A stretch of DNA of 64,000 bases from a virus, in IMG/VR virus record IMGVR_UViG_3300050343_000285, positions 62,001 through 126,000 of that record. One strand, given 5' to 3'. The position numbers and the translations under genes are program-made. Below the pieces are notes generated by a model. That model saw only the letters and a program-made list of their open reading frames with translations. It was not told the DNA's origin and ran no database searches. Position 1 is the stretch's first letter. The number at the start of each line of letters is the position of its first letter. This document shows, piece after piece, positions 40,455 through 48,823 of this stretch.

Positions 40455-41170
40455 TTAATAAATTTAACGATTGGATATGTTTGTACACTAATATATTTAC
40501 ATTCAGATTTTATAATAAGATTAATGTGTTCATCAGTCCAGACATCTCCATTAAAAATGGTATTTATGCCTGATTTTTGTTCTAAATACTTAGATGCTAT
40601 AATATTATCATATATATTATCTAAAAAGAAATTACGTAGATGGATAAACAGTATCTATATTGTTTATACTCCATGTAGAATCGAACTAAAACTTAGCTAA
40701 TATATTATGATTATATTTTCTATAATCTAATAATATATCTGAATAGATGTATCTTCTGGAACGACTGTAGCTTTAATTCTGATAATCTCACTTCTAATTT
40801 TGTCGTATTTTCTATTAACTAAATAAGCACGACGGAGCCATGATAGAGATAATACCAGACTTCTTTGAGACTTCTTCTATCTTTTTTAATCATAGACAGA
40901 CGAATTACTGTACATTTAGTCCCTAGTGGATACGTCTATAGTGAATATTTATTTTGTTAGGATTGATTAAAAAAATTTTAGCTATTCTATATTGATGTTC
41001 ATTAATTAGTACAGAATTTAGATTTGTCGTACTGTCGTGGAGACTTTTTAAGAGTTTCTTTAGTTTCTTGGTCTGTTTAAGAATGAATCTATATAATATT
41101 CTACAAACATTTGATTTAATAATTATTTTTGTAGGTATTTAATAATATCGTCAACATAACTGATATTCAT
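40455..41170 (-). pseudogene. Coding region broken by many frameshifts, unassigned
   Basis: From ATG 41170 (MNISYVDDIIKYLQK) short open stretches continue in changing frames: KLKKLLKSLHDSTTNLNS, NEHQYRIAKIFLINPNKI, IKKDRRSLKEVWYYLYHG, YDKIRSEIIRIKATVVPED and, near the end, FLDNIYDNIIASKYLEQKSG with FNGDVWTDEHI. About ten indels would be needed to join them. It lies between the ClpP-like and the GT60-type genes in the worst region of the window, so it is probably a real gene of about 230 codons spoiled by errors rather than a decayed one. I cannot name the family. Confidence 0.5.
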
Positions 41171-41177
41171 GCAGATC

Positions 41178-41789
41178 CTAAAATACTGCATCAGCGAAAC
41201 CATAATAAATACACTGTTCTGGAGATAATATCCAATCGGCTTTATTATCTAATTGAGATAATATATGTTTCTTAGCATTGACTCTTCTCCATTTTTTTTC
41301 TTTAACCAAAGGGGAGTCCATCAGTTTGTCTGTAAAAATATCTACCATTTTAGCAGCCTCCTTTTGACTCCATTCTAAATTAGATACTGCTACCTTATGA
41401 TCTCCATCCACAAAAGAACTTCCATAATGTATTAATGTGTATGAACTTGGCATCATAATCCTTAAATCAGCAGCCTGTAAAATGATACTTCCTGAAGATT
41501 CTGCTCTAGAATAAACTATAATAGCAATTGGTGAAGGACTTAGTCTAATAGCATCATACATACTCATACAATCACACCACTCTCCACCTGGTATATGCAT
41601 ATGTATTATTATTGGATCAAAAGATAGTTGATTTAAATATCTTAAATTTTTATGCAATGAGACAGCAGATCTAAAGTCTACACCATTATCATCATCTCCA
41701 TAAGTAGCAGAATGTAGATATATTTCCCTACTTCTTGGATCTATATTATGATTATGTAAATATTCTATATCTGAATTTAAATTTCTCAT
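41178..41789 (-). CDS. ClpP-like serine protease (head-maturation type)
   Basis: The 203-residue protein has the S14 fold landmarks: REIYLHSATYGDDD at the start, IHMHIPGGEWCDCMSMYDAI, RAESSGSIILQAAD with nucleophile Ser98, YTLIHYGSSFVDG with His121, and the closing WILSPEQCIYYGFAD. ClpP-like proteases in phages usually cleave capsid and scaffold proteins during head maturation. It is followed by genes of the conserved structural type. The stop lies 1-2 bases from the start of the next small gene upstream. Length fits the family. Confidence 0.85.
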   Translation of the reverse strand: MRNLNSDIEYLHNHNIDPRSREIYLHSATYGDDDNGVDFRSAVSLHKNLRYLNQLSFDPIIIHMHIPGGEWCDCMSMYDAIRLSPSPIAIIVYSRAESSGSIILQAADLRIMMPSSYTLIHYGSSFVDGDHKVAVSNLEWSQKEAAKMVDIFTDKLMDSPLVKEKKWRRVNAKKHILSQLDNKADWILSPEQCIYYGFADAVF

Positions 41790-41790
41790 T

Positions 41791-42003
41791 TTATTTTTCG
41801 TATACTTTATTCTGTATGTTTTCCATAACAGACCTATCCTGAAAAGCCTTGCCTATACCGATTCTAAATCGATATCTTGTAAAAATATCTAATGTTTCTA
41901 CCCCTTCTGTTTTTTCTATTATATGTTGAATTTTTGAAGATATGCTAAAATTAGTATGACCAATCCAAAATTTAAAAGTTTTAGTACACGCTGTCCCCTT
42001 CAT
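41791..42003 (-). CDS. Small conserved-type phage protein, 70 aa
   Basis: I start at ATG 42003 (MKGTACTKTFKFWIGHTNFS). The rest contains SSKIQHIIEKTEGVETLDIF and TRYRFRIGIGKAFQ. The sequence is compact alpha/beta with a conserved look, but I cannot name a family. It overlaps the acidic gene upstream by 23 bases and is followed directly by the ClpP-like gene, so it is probably expressed with head genes. Confidence 0.55.
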   Translation of the reverse strand: MKGTACTKTFKFWIGHTNFSISSKIQHIIEKTEGVETLDIFTRYRFRIGIGKAFQDRSVMENIQNKVYEK

Positions 42004-42226
42004 TAAATGGTATAACACCCATAGGGGTTATTATAGCCTTAGTATTCATTTTTGAAACATCTTCTTCTTTATTCTTTTCGTTTATTTCTTTTTGCTGCTC
42101 ATAATCTTCCCATTCAGCATACTCTGAAAAATCCTCAATACTGATATCGTCTAAAAATTCAGGATCTTTGTCTAAAGGTTCAAATGGATTAACCCATTTT
42201 TCCCATAATATTTGTTTATTATTCAT
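41981..42226 (-). CDS. Acidic hypothetical protein, 81 aa
   Basis: The protein is strongly acidic and helical (LDKDPEFLDDISIEDFSEYA, QQKEINEKNKEEDVSK) with a conserved-looking C-terminus (MNTKAIITPMGVIPFNEG). It ends inside the next gene, overlapping by 23 bases, and could be a scaffold-like or regulatory small protein. No family recognised. Confidence 0.5.
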   Translation of the reverse strand: MNNKQILWEKWVNPFEPLDKDPEFLDDISIEDFSEYAEWEDYEQQKEINEKNKEEDVSKMNTKAIITPMGVIPFNEGDSVY

Positions 42227-42229
42227 AGT

Positions 42230-42589
42230 TTAAAGACATGCGTTGGTTTTAATTAATGGTTCTTCAGATATTTGTTCTATAGCCACCTCTTTTAATACAT
42301 TATTTTTTTTATCTAATAAATCTAATGCATTATTAATAATATGTTGATCTAAATCTTTTCCTTCATGATCTTTCAAAATACTGATAACCTCGTCTGCGAA
42401 CAATCCGTAATGTAAACCTATAATGAGATTTGCTAATTGATCAGGGCATTTTTCAAGATTATGATCCCATTTAATTTCGAAAGAATATTCATTATTCGTA
42501 CTTATACTAATCAGAACAGAGCAACCATCTTGATCTTTTGCTGATTGATCATCTTTCTTCTTATTAAATAGTTGTAGAAATGACATCAT
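42230..42589 (-). CDS. Hypothetical protein, 119 aa
   Basis: The protein has a basic N-terminus (MMSFLQLFNKKKDDQ) and then a beta-alpha domain (VLISISTNNEYSFEIKWD, LANLIIGLHYGLFADEVI, HIINNALDLLDKK). It is soluble, without Cys pairs or membrane segments. It overlaps the gene upstream by 26 bases. The LHYGLFADE segment resembles small phage proteins found near head-protease genes, but no named family fits. Confidence 0.45.
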   Translation of the reverse strand: MMSFLQLFNKKKDDQSAKDQDGCSVLISISTNNEYSFEIKWDHNLEKCPDQLANLIIGLHYGLFADEVISILKDHEGKDLDQHIINNALDLLDKKNNVLKEVAIEQISEEPLIKTNACL

Positions 42590-42960
42590 TTATTAATTTT
42601 AATTCTAAAGATATACTTGTGTCGTATATGTCAAAGGTTTTCCAGAAAAATTGATTATTGATTTCTAACTTTGGGCATACGCATCCATATAAAAAATAGA
42701 GATTATCTTTAGTGTCAGGGAATAATTTACAGATAATTTCATCATTTATACTCATAAATTTAGGACTAATATAGCCATTTGCCATTTGCTTGTCAGTAAA
42801 TACATCTGCAATAATTTTATCCTTAATGGTATTTTTGTAAATTCCGATAGTCTTCTATTTCCCAGTAAGGTAATTTAATACTAGATTCTTGAAGAGAAAG
42901 AATGTACTTCTCCTCTTTGTAAAAATCTGTAGTTATCAAAGCCGGTACTGCCCCTAAACA
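42564..42960 (-). CDS. Hypothetical protein, about 130 aa (frameshifted)
   Basis: The clean part (73 residues from 42785) contains SPKFMSINDEIICKLFPDTK, LYFLYGCVCPKLEINNQFFW and DTSISLELKLI. Upstream, LITTDFYKEEKYILSLQESS, KLPYWEIEDYRN then IKDKIIADVFTDKQ stand in other frames, so the real gene starts near the sigma factor stop at about 42,960. At least two indels are needed. The N-terminal part resembles the opening of a Nudix or other small hydrolase domain, but no Nudix box was found. Confidence 0.45.
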
Positions 42961-43633
42961 TTATACGATATGACCTTTCTTATTATATTATAGGCTTTAT
43001 TTAGATTTTGTCTAACAGCTTCTCTAGTGATGTTATGTGCTTTTCCAATATTTTCTAGTGTCATCTCTTCAAAGTAATACATTCTAAGATATTCGTGACT
43101 GTCTTTCTGATAATAAGTCACTGCTTAAGAGATTCTTGAATATCTTTCTTTAAGATTGTCTTTATCTTCATCTATCTATTACTTGTACTTAATATAGAAG
43201 GATATTATTTTCGCTAGATAATATGTTATTTAGATTTAACTCTTCATCGTCATAATTTTTATCTAGAGATAAGCTGTTTACTTCTGATGCTGATTTTTTT
43301 TACCATACTGTCTAGTGATATAGCTTTTGAATTGCCCAAATAGCGCACTGATTTCTATAAGAATATTTGGTTTTGGCTTTTACCTGAATTATAGCACCCT
43401 TACGATTGCTCATCCCATCTCCAATCAGCCATCATGATACCATTAGCGACATTAGCTATTGCATCTTCACTTGGATAGCATCCTTTTGGTGGCACCTTGG
43501 CAAATTTGATCAGCAAATTTTGCTATACTTTTTTGAGCCAAAGTTAAATAAAAGCTTAAACTTTCAAATGTGATCTTATCTTTATTATTATACTTAGTTT
43601 TTTGTACGTACCAATATCTACTATATCTATCAT
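42954..43633 (-). CDS. Sigma-70-family RNA polymerase sigma factor (frameshifted)
   Basis: From ATG 43633, with AGAGGAA 7-8 bases upstream, broken segments read in order. They are KITFESLSFYLTLAQKSIAK, then PSEDAIANVANGIMMADWRW, a region-2-like helix with the acidic/aromatic core, then KYSYRNQCAIWAIQ. The C-terminal region 4 is clean: HEYLRMYYFEEMTLENIGKA followed by NITREAVRQNLNKAYNIIRK, a typical -35-recognition helix-turn-helix. The TAG at 42954 ends the frame. About five frameshifts interrupt it. A phage-encoded sigma factor would redirect host RNA polymerase to late promoters; the TTGGTGTA elements in this window are candidates for its targets. Confidence 0.72.
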
Positions 43634-43679
43634 TTTAATTTCCTCTTAGTAATTTTCCAAAATCCCTATAGTTTAAATT

Positions 43680-44104
43680 TTATTTTTTATCTTCTTCAAC
43701 TTTTGCTGGAGCTGTATTTTTGTCCACCTTCTTGTTTGAGCTCTGCTTGTCTACTGGGAGGATTTTTAACTGGTTTCTTACGTTTACCACACCCGCAACC
43801 CGCACTACACTTTTATCGTCATCCACAGGAGCGATACTTTACAAAATCATGTATAGTTTTCATGTACTCTTCTGTTACAGCAATTTTACCCTGTAACCAG
43901 CTTGCTGTCAAATTCTTTTTTACAGATTGGATCAGATAATGAATCTAAAATAGATTTTGCATTAGTGGCAATAGATTTTAAAGAACCAATATTCATATCT
44001 AATAAAGTCTTCTTTATATTCTGTGAAGCTCTTTTACATCAGAAGTGCTTGTTTGAATATTTTGTTGGACTTCTGTTAATATTTATTTTATACCTCATTA
44101 TCAT
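43680..44104 (-). CDS. Hypothetical protein with Cys-rich basic tail (frameshifted)
   Basis: The start is near 44,098-44,104, with AAGGAG upstream. Segments in changing frames are ILTEVQQNIQTSTSDVKELH, KKTLLDMNIGSLKSIATNAK, then ILDSLSDPICKKEFDSKLV, TASWLQGKIAVTEEYMKTIH and, at the end, CSAGCGCGKRKKPVKNPPSR. The order is helix-rich core, acidic hinge, Cys-rich basic tail. About four indels are present. The stop (TAA at 43680) lies about 47 bases upstream of the sigma-factor start. A portal-adjacent or head-associated role is only a guess. No family recognised. Confidence 0.45.
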
Positions 44105-44145
44105 CACTCCTTTTGCGTAAGGCTTCTGTAGTTTAAATTGATTGT

Positions 44146-44814
44146 CTATATTTTTAAATTTTGGATACAACTATAGCTACTAACAATTTCAGACAGCTGC
44201 TCGGTGATCAGATCTATAGTGAACTCCCTGTAAGCATTCTAGCATAACCGCTACTTGGTCTGCTAATAAAAATAAATCTCTCTTATGGTCAGGGATATAA
44301 CTCTGCACACACATGCTGCTAAAAGAGCAGCATACATCGTATGTCCACTGGGGTATGAGGCTGTATGATGTGTTTTAGTAATAATTCGATCAATATCAAT
44401 ATCTAATTTTTCTGCTAATTGAAAAGGTCTAGCTCTATTATAAAAAAGCTTTAAATGATTAATTATATGTAATACTGAAAATCTATATATATTATGAAAA
44501 AGATTTTCTGAAAAATTAATAGATAGATCCTCAGAGAGTTCTCTAAAAAGTATTAAAGGATCGGTATCTACTGTATAAATTAAATGTAAATCAGCTTGGG
44601 ATCTGTTATGAGTTGATGTAGAGATTGATTCTAATTCAGCTAGCGTATTCTTACTAGAATTAGCATAGGGTTTATCTACTATTTTAAATAAATCTATACT
44701 TCCTAATTCTGGAAATTTAATTTTAGCATAAGGAGATTTATCATAGTCAAATGGATCTCTGTATGTAATATTATCCAGTTGTAGATTTTTTTGTATATCA
44801 GATATAATACGCAT
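44146..44814 (-). CDS. PAP2-type phosphatase (one or two frameshifts)
   Basis: The protein from ATG 44814 has the acid-phosphatase/PAP2 motif set: KLFYNRARPF near residues 124-133, SYPSGHTMYAALLAA near 153-167 and, after a frameshift near 44,263, DHKRDLFLLADQVAVMLECL and GVHYRSDHRAA with the third-motif His and Asp. A further indel near 44,190 would extend the end to about 44,146. PAP2 enzymes hydrolyse phosphate monoesters and lipid phosphates. No signal peptide or multiple membrane helices are seen, so this is the soluble, vanadium-peroxidase-like form. In a phage head-gene block its substrate is unclear. Confidence 0.75.
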
Positions 44815-44815
44815 A

Positions 44816-45560
44816 TTACCAAGCCTTACAAGACCAGTACCTTGCCTTCCATTTTGGTCCAGGATTATCGCAATTATGTCTAGCTCTAAAACTTTTTCTT
44901 CTTTCTGGTATGTGTTTTTTAATTTTCATATTTGGATCACCAAACCTGACTATAACAACATTGCCTTTTTCGTTTTTTAGTATATACAGCAAATTTTTTA
45001 GGACCATCTGAAGTTCTGAATGGTTTATTCAGTTTTACTTTTCTACCTTTATACTCTGCTGCTCTAATGAGATATCTACCATTTTTTTTATAACTTCCGG
45101 GCCTGTCGTATACATATATTTCTCCGGTTTTAGGATCTTTATATTTGTATATCCTAGATTGGGCTTTTTTAATTTCTTCTGGACTTGGCCTATCTGGATC
45201 TCCAGGTTTGGCTGGTCTATATTTTTTTCCTTCTCTTTCTTTTTTCTTTCTGATATTTTCCCATAAGCCGGGTTTTGCTATAGATAAGTCTATTACTTCT
45301 TCTGTCTCTTCACAATGAATATAATCTTCAATATTTGGTTCTATATAATTGTGTTCATTTACAATCTCAGTATAACCATACATATCAAAATAATAATATT
45401 CTTGAGCACATGATAAAATATTATTTATAGATCCATTAGACATGCACATGCCTAATCTTTGTTTATTGTCTGGAAATTCTTTTTGAGACTTGGGATCAGA
45501 CATACATCTAGCAATAAATTTTTGCCTATCTTCGTCTTGTTCTCTTTTTGGTAAAGGCAT
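44816..45560 (-). CDS. Conserved phage head-region protein (one frameshift)
   Basis: The ATG at 45560 has AAGGAG 5-6 bases upstream. The N-terminus (PLPKREQDEDRQKFIARCMS then FPDNKQRLGMCMSNG) and middle (GLWENIRKKKEREGKKYRPA) are domains I have seen beside prohead proteases and portal proteins in large phages. The end (KGNVVIVRFGDPNMKIKKHI, SFRARHNCDNPGPKWKARYW, SCKAW) is a second conserved element with Cys. An extra A in a run of six (44,973-44,978) breaks the frame between them; removing it gives one product of about 247 residues. Role in head assembly is inference. Confidence 0.7.
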
Positions 45561-45589
45561 GGTAACTCCTTGGACTTACAATAATGTAT

Positions 45590-45607
45590 ATATAGATTAT
45601 ACACCAA
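45590..45607 (-). promoter_or_regulatory. TTGGTGTATAAT promoter-like element
   Basis: On the minus strand TTTGGTGTATAATC carries a consensus -10 (TATAAT, 45601-45596) directly after TTGGTG. It starts shortly after the stop of the upstream glycosyltransferase-type gene and about 40 bases before the head-region gene. No -35 hexamer is present at normal spacing, so a different sigma factor may read it. Confidence 0.5.
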
Positions 45608-45612
45608 ATGGG

Positions 45613-46614
45613 CTACAGGCCCTCAAGAACTAGCATTTCATCTTCATTAATTATTTTGTTGTAAATTTGACCATTTTTTTTATATGTAAGGTAAAGTCTT
45701 TTAGGGAAGCCAGGACTAGGATCTCCGAATAAACTATTATCAACTACAAAATGTTTTAAATCTGTATGTTGCTTTAAAAAATTTAAACTTGAGGTAACAT
45801 CATTTAATTGACCAAATAAAGCATGATTAATATCTTGTTTTTTAATTTTATTCATAAAATATCTCTCTAGTATTCTAATGTCTTTAATGGGGTGGAAAAT
45901 ACCTTTTAATGATTCCTGTTTTTGTGCCAGATCTATTATATGAGATAGGCAATCACGAGCATCGTAAGTTATATATTTTTCTATTTTTACATCTCCAGTA
46001 TCAAAACTATCAACTTGAAAATCTAAATACTTTAAAATTGTAGCAAATTTAGTCTCTACATATATTTTATTAACTAAAGGTATTTTTTTACATTCTTCTA
46101 CGACTCTATGAACAGCATTGTCTGAAATCATTGTGCCACACAAAGGAGAGCAGGCAACAAAATTGTTCCACCCATAATGTTTATCTATTAATGGCTGATA
46201 TCTCTGAGCTTCAAACCACCAATATGATTCTTCATGGTTCGAAGCAAAGATAGTATTTGCAGATATTATACCATCATGATTTTGTATGACATTATTATCA
46301 ATATGTAAAGTCTCTTTAATACTGTTTGTAACATAGCAGTCGTATTCTAGTATTAAATATTGTTTTGCTCTTTTATCAGGATTAGATAAAAACCAATATA
46401 AAAAAATATTATCAGAACCCCAATACCAAACATCTCGACCACTCCATTGGCTAATATGCCTATAATCTAAAAAATCATAAAAATTATTTGCAAAATCATT
46501 TTGATGTATAGCGTATACCTTAGCTCCATCGCTATATTTTTGTATGGACTGATAATTTATATCAGTAAGTGGACATTTATTAGTATATATAAATATTATA
46601 GCAAGATCATCCAT
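45613..46614 (-). CDS. Glycosyltransferase-like protein
   Basis: The 333-residue protein has a GT-A-like order: LAIIFIYTNKCPLTDINYQS, AKVYAIHQNDF, then KQYLILEYDCYVTNSI with an acidic metal-site-like ExD, and SPLCGTMISDNAVHRVVEE like the acceptor loop. Aromatic-rich stretches (GRDVWYWGSDNIFLYWFL, ESYWWFEAQRY) are typical of sugar-binding sites. The last 40 residues form a small beta end. It overlaps the GT4 gene by 8 bases. The family within glycosyltransferases is not identified. Confidence 0.55.
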   Translation of the reverse strand: MDDLAIIFIYTNKCPLTDINYQSIQKYSDGAKVYAIHQNDFANNFYDFLDYRHISQWSGRDVWYWGSDNIFLYWFLSNPDKRAKQYLILEYDCYVTNSIKETLHIDNNVIQNHDGIISANTIFASNHEESYWWFEAQRYQPLIDKHYGWNNFVACSPLCGTMISDNAVHRVVEECKKIPLVNKIYVETKFATILKYLDFQVDSFDTGDVKIEKYITYDARDCLSHIIDLAQKQESLKGIFHPIKDIRILERYFMNKIKKQDINHALFGQLNDVTSSLNFLKQHTDLKHFVVDNSLFGDPSPGFPKRLYLTYKKNGQIYNKIINEDEMLVLEGL

Positions 46615-47700
46615 ATAATGTCTCTATAATTTTATCAGTAGTTTTGGTCCAATTGAATTTTGAGGCTGTTTTCAAGCCAGCTTTATTTGTATTAATTTTA
46701 TTCGAATATACATATTTCATATAGTCTATGAAATTGTCTAAAAGGCCATCTAGAGAAGCCCATTGACCAGTACAATCGAAAAATTTACCATCGTCAGCTG
46801 ATTCTAAATTTTTAGCTTCTACGAGAAAACTATTAGATTTATCGCAGTACTCTGTATGCGCTGAATAGTTAGTCGTAATGACAGGTCTATCCATAGCCAT
46901 AGTTTCTATAACCTCGTTGTTCCAGCCTTCTGCTCTACTGGGATAGATACCACAATCAGACAGTTTGATAACTTTAGCAATATCTTTTTGAGTAGGTAGT
47001 CTAGGTAAAATTTTAATTTTATCTCCCAGCTTACTATTTTTATATAAATTATTCCACTGTTGATTTTCTTTACTGATAAAAATGGATTAGAATTTAACAT
47101 CCATAATTCAACATTATCTTTTTCGGTAAAAGCTTGATTGAACATATGTACCAGTAAGTCGTGTCCTTTTCTAATCTCCCATTTACCTATATTTAGAAAT
47201 ATATAAGTGCCTTCTTCTTTATCTTCTAATAAATCATTATATGAACTATAGTCAAAAACTTCAATATCCACACCAGCAGGAGCAACAATAATTTTATTAT
47301 GATCAATACCATTATCTATCAATATATTTTTTGCCCATTTAGATGGTACATAAATAATATCTAGTATATCATAACCCAATCTTTCTTGTTGTGTAATTTT
47401 ATCTATTTCGAAAAACGTATAACCAGCGTATAGATTTTTATTGTATGGCTTAATAATCATGTCATTAGCGTGCCATACTTTTAAGCAAGGTGATGTAATA
47501 TCATAATCAAGTTGATTTTTAATATCATCTACTAAACCCTTTTGATTCCAATGTTTTTCTATGGTTACTTCGTTTATAGGAAATAAAGTGGTAGATACGC
47601 TTTCTCTTAAATTTTTCCATAAGTTATAAGAACTAATACCATATCCTAAAGTGTTTATTGGTCCGTAAAAATTTAATTTTTTATTTATCATATTTTTCAT
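46607..47700 (-). CDS. GT4-type glycosyltransferase (one frameshift)
   Basis: The N-terminal 220 residues (LNFYGPINTLGYGISSYNLW, IIYVPSKWAKNILIDNGI, YIFLNIGKWEIRKGHDLLV) match GT-B enzymes of the GT4 family. The frame breaks at an A run at 47,078-47,082, which has one base too few. Read past it the product continues ILPRLPTQKDIAKVIKLSDC, then GIYPSRAEGWNNEVIETMAM with the EX7E-type donor motif, and DRPVITTNYSAHTEYC. With one added base the gene is about 364 residues and normal. It overlaps guaC by 20 bases and the next gene by 8. Confidence 0.82.
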
Positions 47701-48823
47701 AGATCCTGTTATGTGTATTATTCACTCTAATAAAAATAGTTTTTTTACTAAAATCTTTAATTGATTTGGCTCCAATATAGGTACAAGCACTTCTAATACC
47801 GCCTAATATATCTTGCATAATATTTTGGGTAGTTCCTTTATAAGGTATTCTTACGCATCTTCCTTCGCTAGTTCGATAATTTGCTACTCCTCCATCATGT
47901 TTAGACATAGCTTCTTTGCTGCTCATTCCATAAAATTTTAAATATACTTTCCTTTTTTCTGTTGGATACTGAGGATCAAAAGGCTGCCACCATTCTTTAT
48001 TACGGGTTTCATCCTCGCCTAAAGTTTTACATCTCCATTCATATTCCCATTCGCCATCACAACAATCTGTTCCAGCCAACATACCTCCCAGCATTACAAA
48101 ATCCGCATTCCCCCCAAAAGCTTTACAAATATCAGCTGGTATTACACATCCTCCGTCACTACATATATGACCTCCTAAACCATGAGCAGCATCTCCACAT
48201 TCCATAATTGCAGAAAGTTGAGGATATCCTATTCCTGTTTTAAGTCTTGTGGTACAAACACTACCTGAACCAATTCCTATCTTAACTATATCTACACCAC
48301 CACGCAATATAAGTTCTTCTGTCATCTCTGGAGTTACAACATTCCCTGCAATAATAATTATTTCTGGGTACATTTTACGTATAGTATATGCCTTATTGAC
48401 AAAATTTTCGCTATAACCATTAGCAATATCTATACAAATATTGGGTATATTTTTATTATTTTCTTTTAATTGATTATAAACATATTTTATTTTATCTATA
48501 TCTTTTTGTGAGGTGCCAATGGAACAAAAAACTAAATGCAAAATATTTTGATTATTTTCAAAAAAATTAATTAACTGGTTAGCTGTATAATGCTTATGCA
48601 GGCAGGTGATCGCTTGGAATTTAGATAAGCATTTGGCCATTTCGAATGATCCAGTAGTATCCATATTAGCAGCCATGATTGGAGAGCAAGAAAGTTTTCT
48701 GCTCGCATGAGGAAAGCTAAATTCTCTAATCGTATCAACTTCAGACCTGCTACTTAAGTTTGATCTTCTTGGTCTAATTAGAACATCGTTAAAATCTAAT
48801 TTGATATCATCTATAATTTTCAT
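47681..48823 (-). CDS. guaC: GMP reductase
   Basis: The 380-residue protein has the IMPDH/GMPR fold and the GMP reductase pattern throughout: LDFNDVLIRPRRSNLSSRSE, PIMAANMDTTGSFEMA, CIDIANGYSE, IGIGSGSVCTTRLKTGIGYP with the catalytic Cys, SDGGCVIPADICKAFGG, FYGMSSKEAMSKHDGGVANY and LGGIRSACTYIGA. It reduces GMP to IMP with NADPH. A 40-residue insert near 265-300, Trp-rich, is not in host enzymes. GMP reductase is unusual in phages. It could redirect guanine nucleotides toward adenine, useful for an AT-rich genome. It lies between two glycosyltransferase genes with tight overlaps. Confidence 0.93.
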   Translation of the reverse strand: MKIIDDIKLDFNDVLIRPRRSNLSSRSEVDTIREFSFPHASRKLSCSPIMAANMDTTGSFEMAKCLSKFQAITCLHKHYTANQLINFFENNQNILHLVFCSIGTSQKDIDKIKYVYNQLKENNKNIPNICIDIANGYSENFVNKAYTIRKMYPEIIIIAGNVVTPEMTEELILRGGVDIVKIGIGSGSVCTTRLKTGIGYPQLSAIMECGDAAHGLGGHICSDGGCVIPADICKAFGGNADFVMLGGMLAGTDCCDGEWEYEWRCKTLGEDETRNKEWWQPFDPQYPTEKRKVYLKFYGMSSKEAMSKHDGGVANYRTSEGRCVRIPYKGTTQNIMQDILGGIRSACTYIGAKSIKDFSKKTIFIRVNNTHNRIYEKYDK

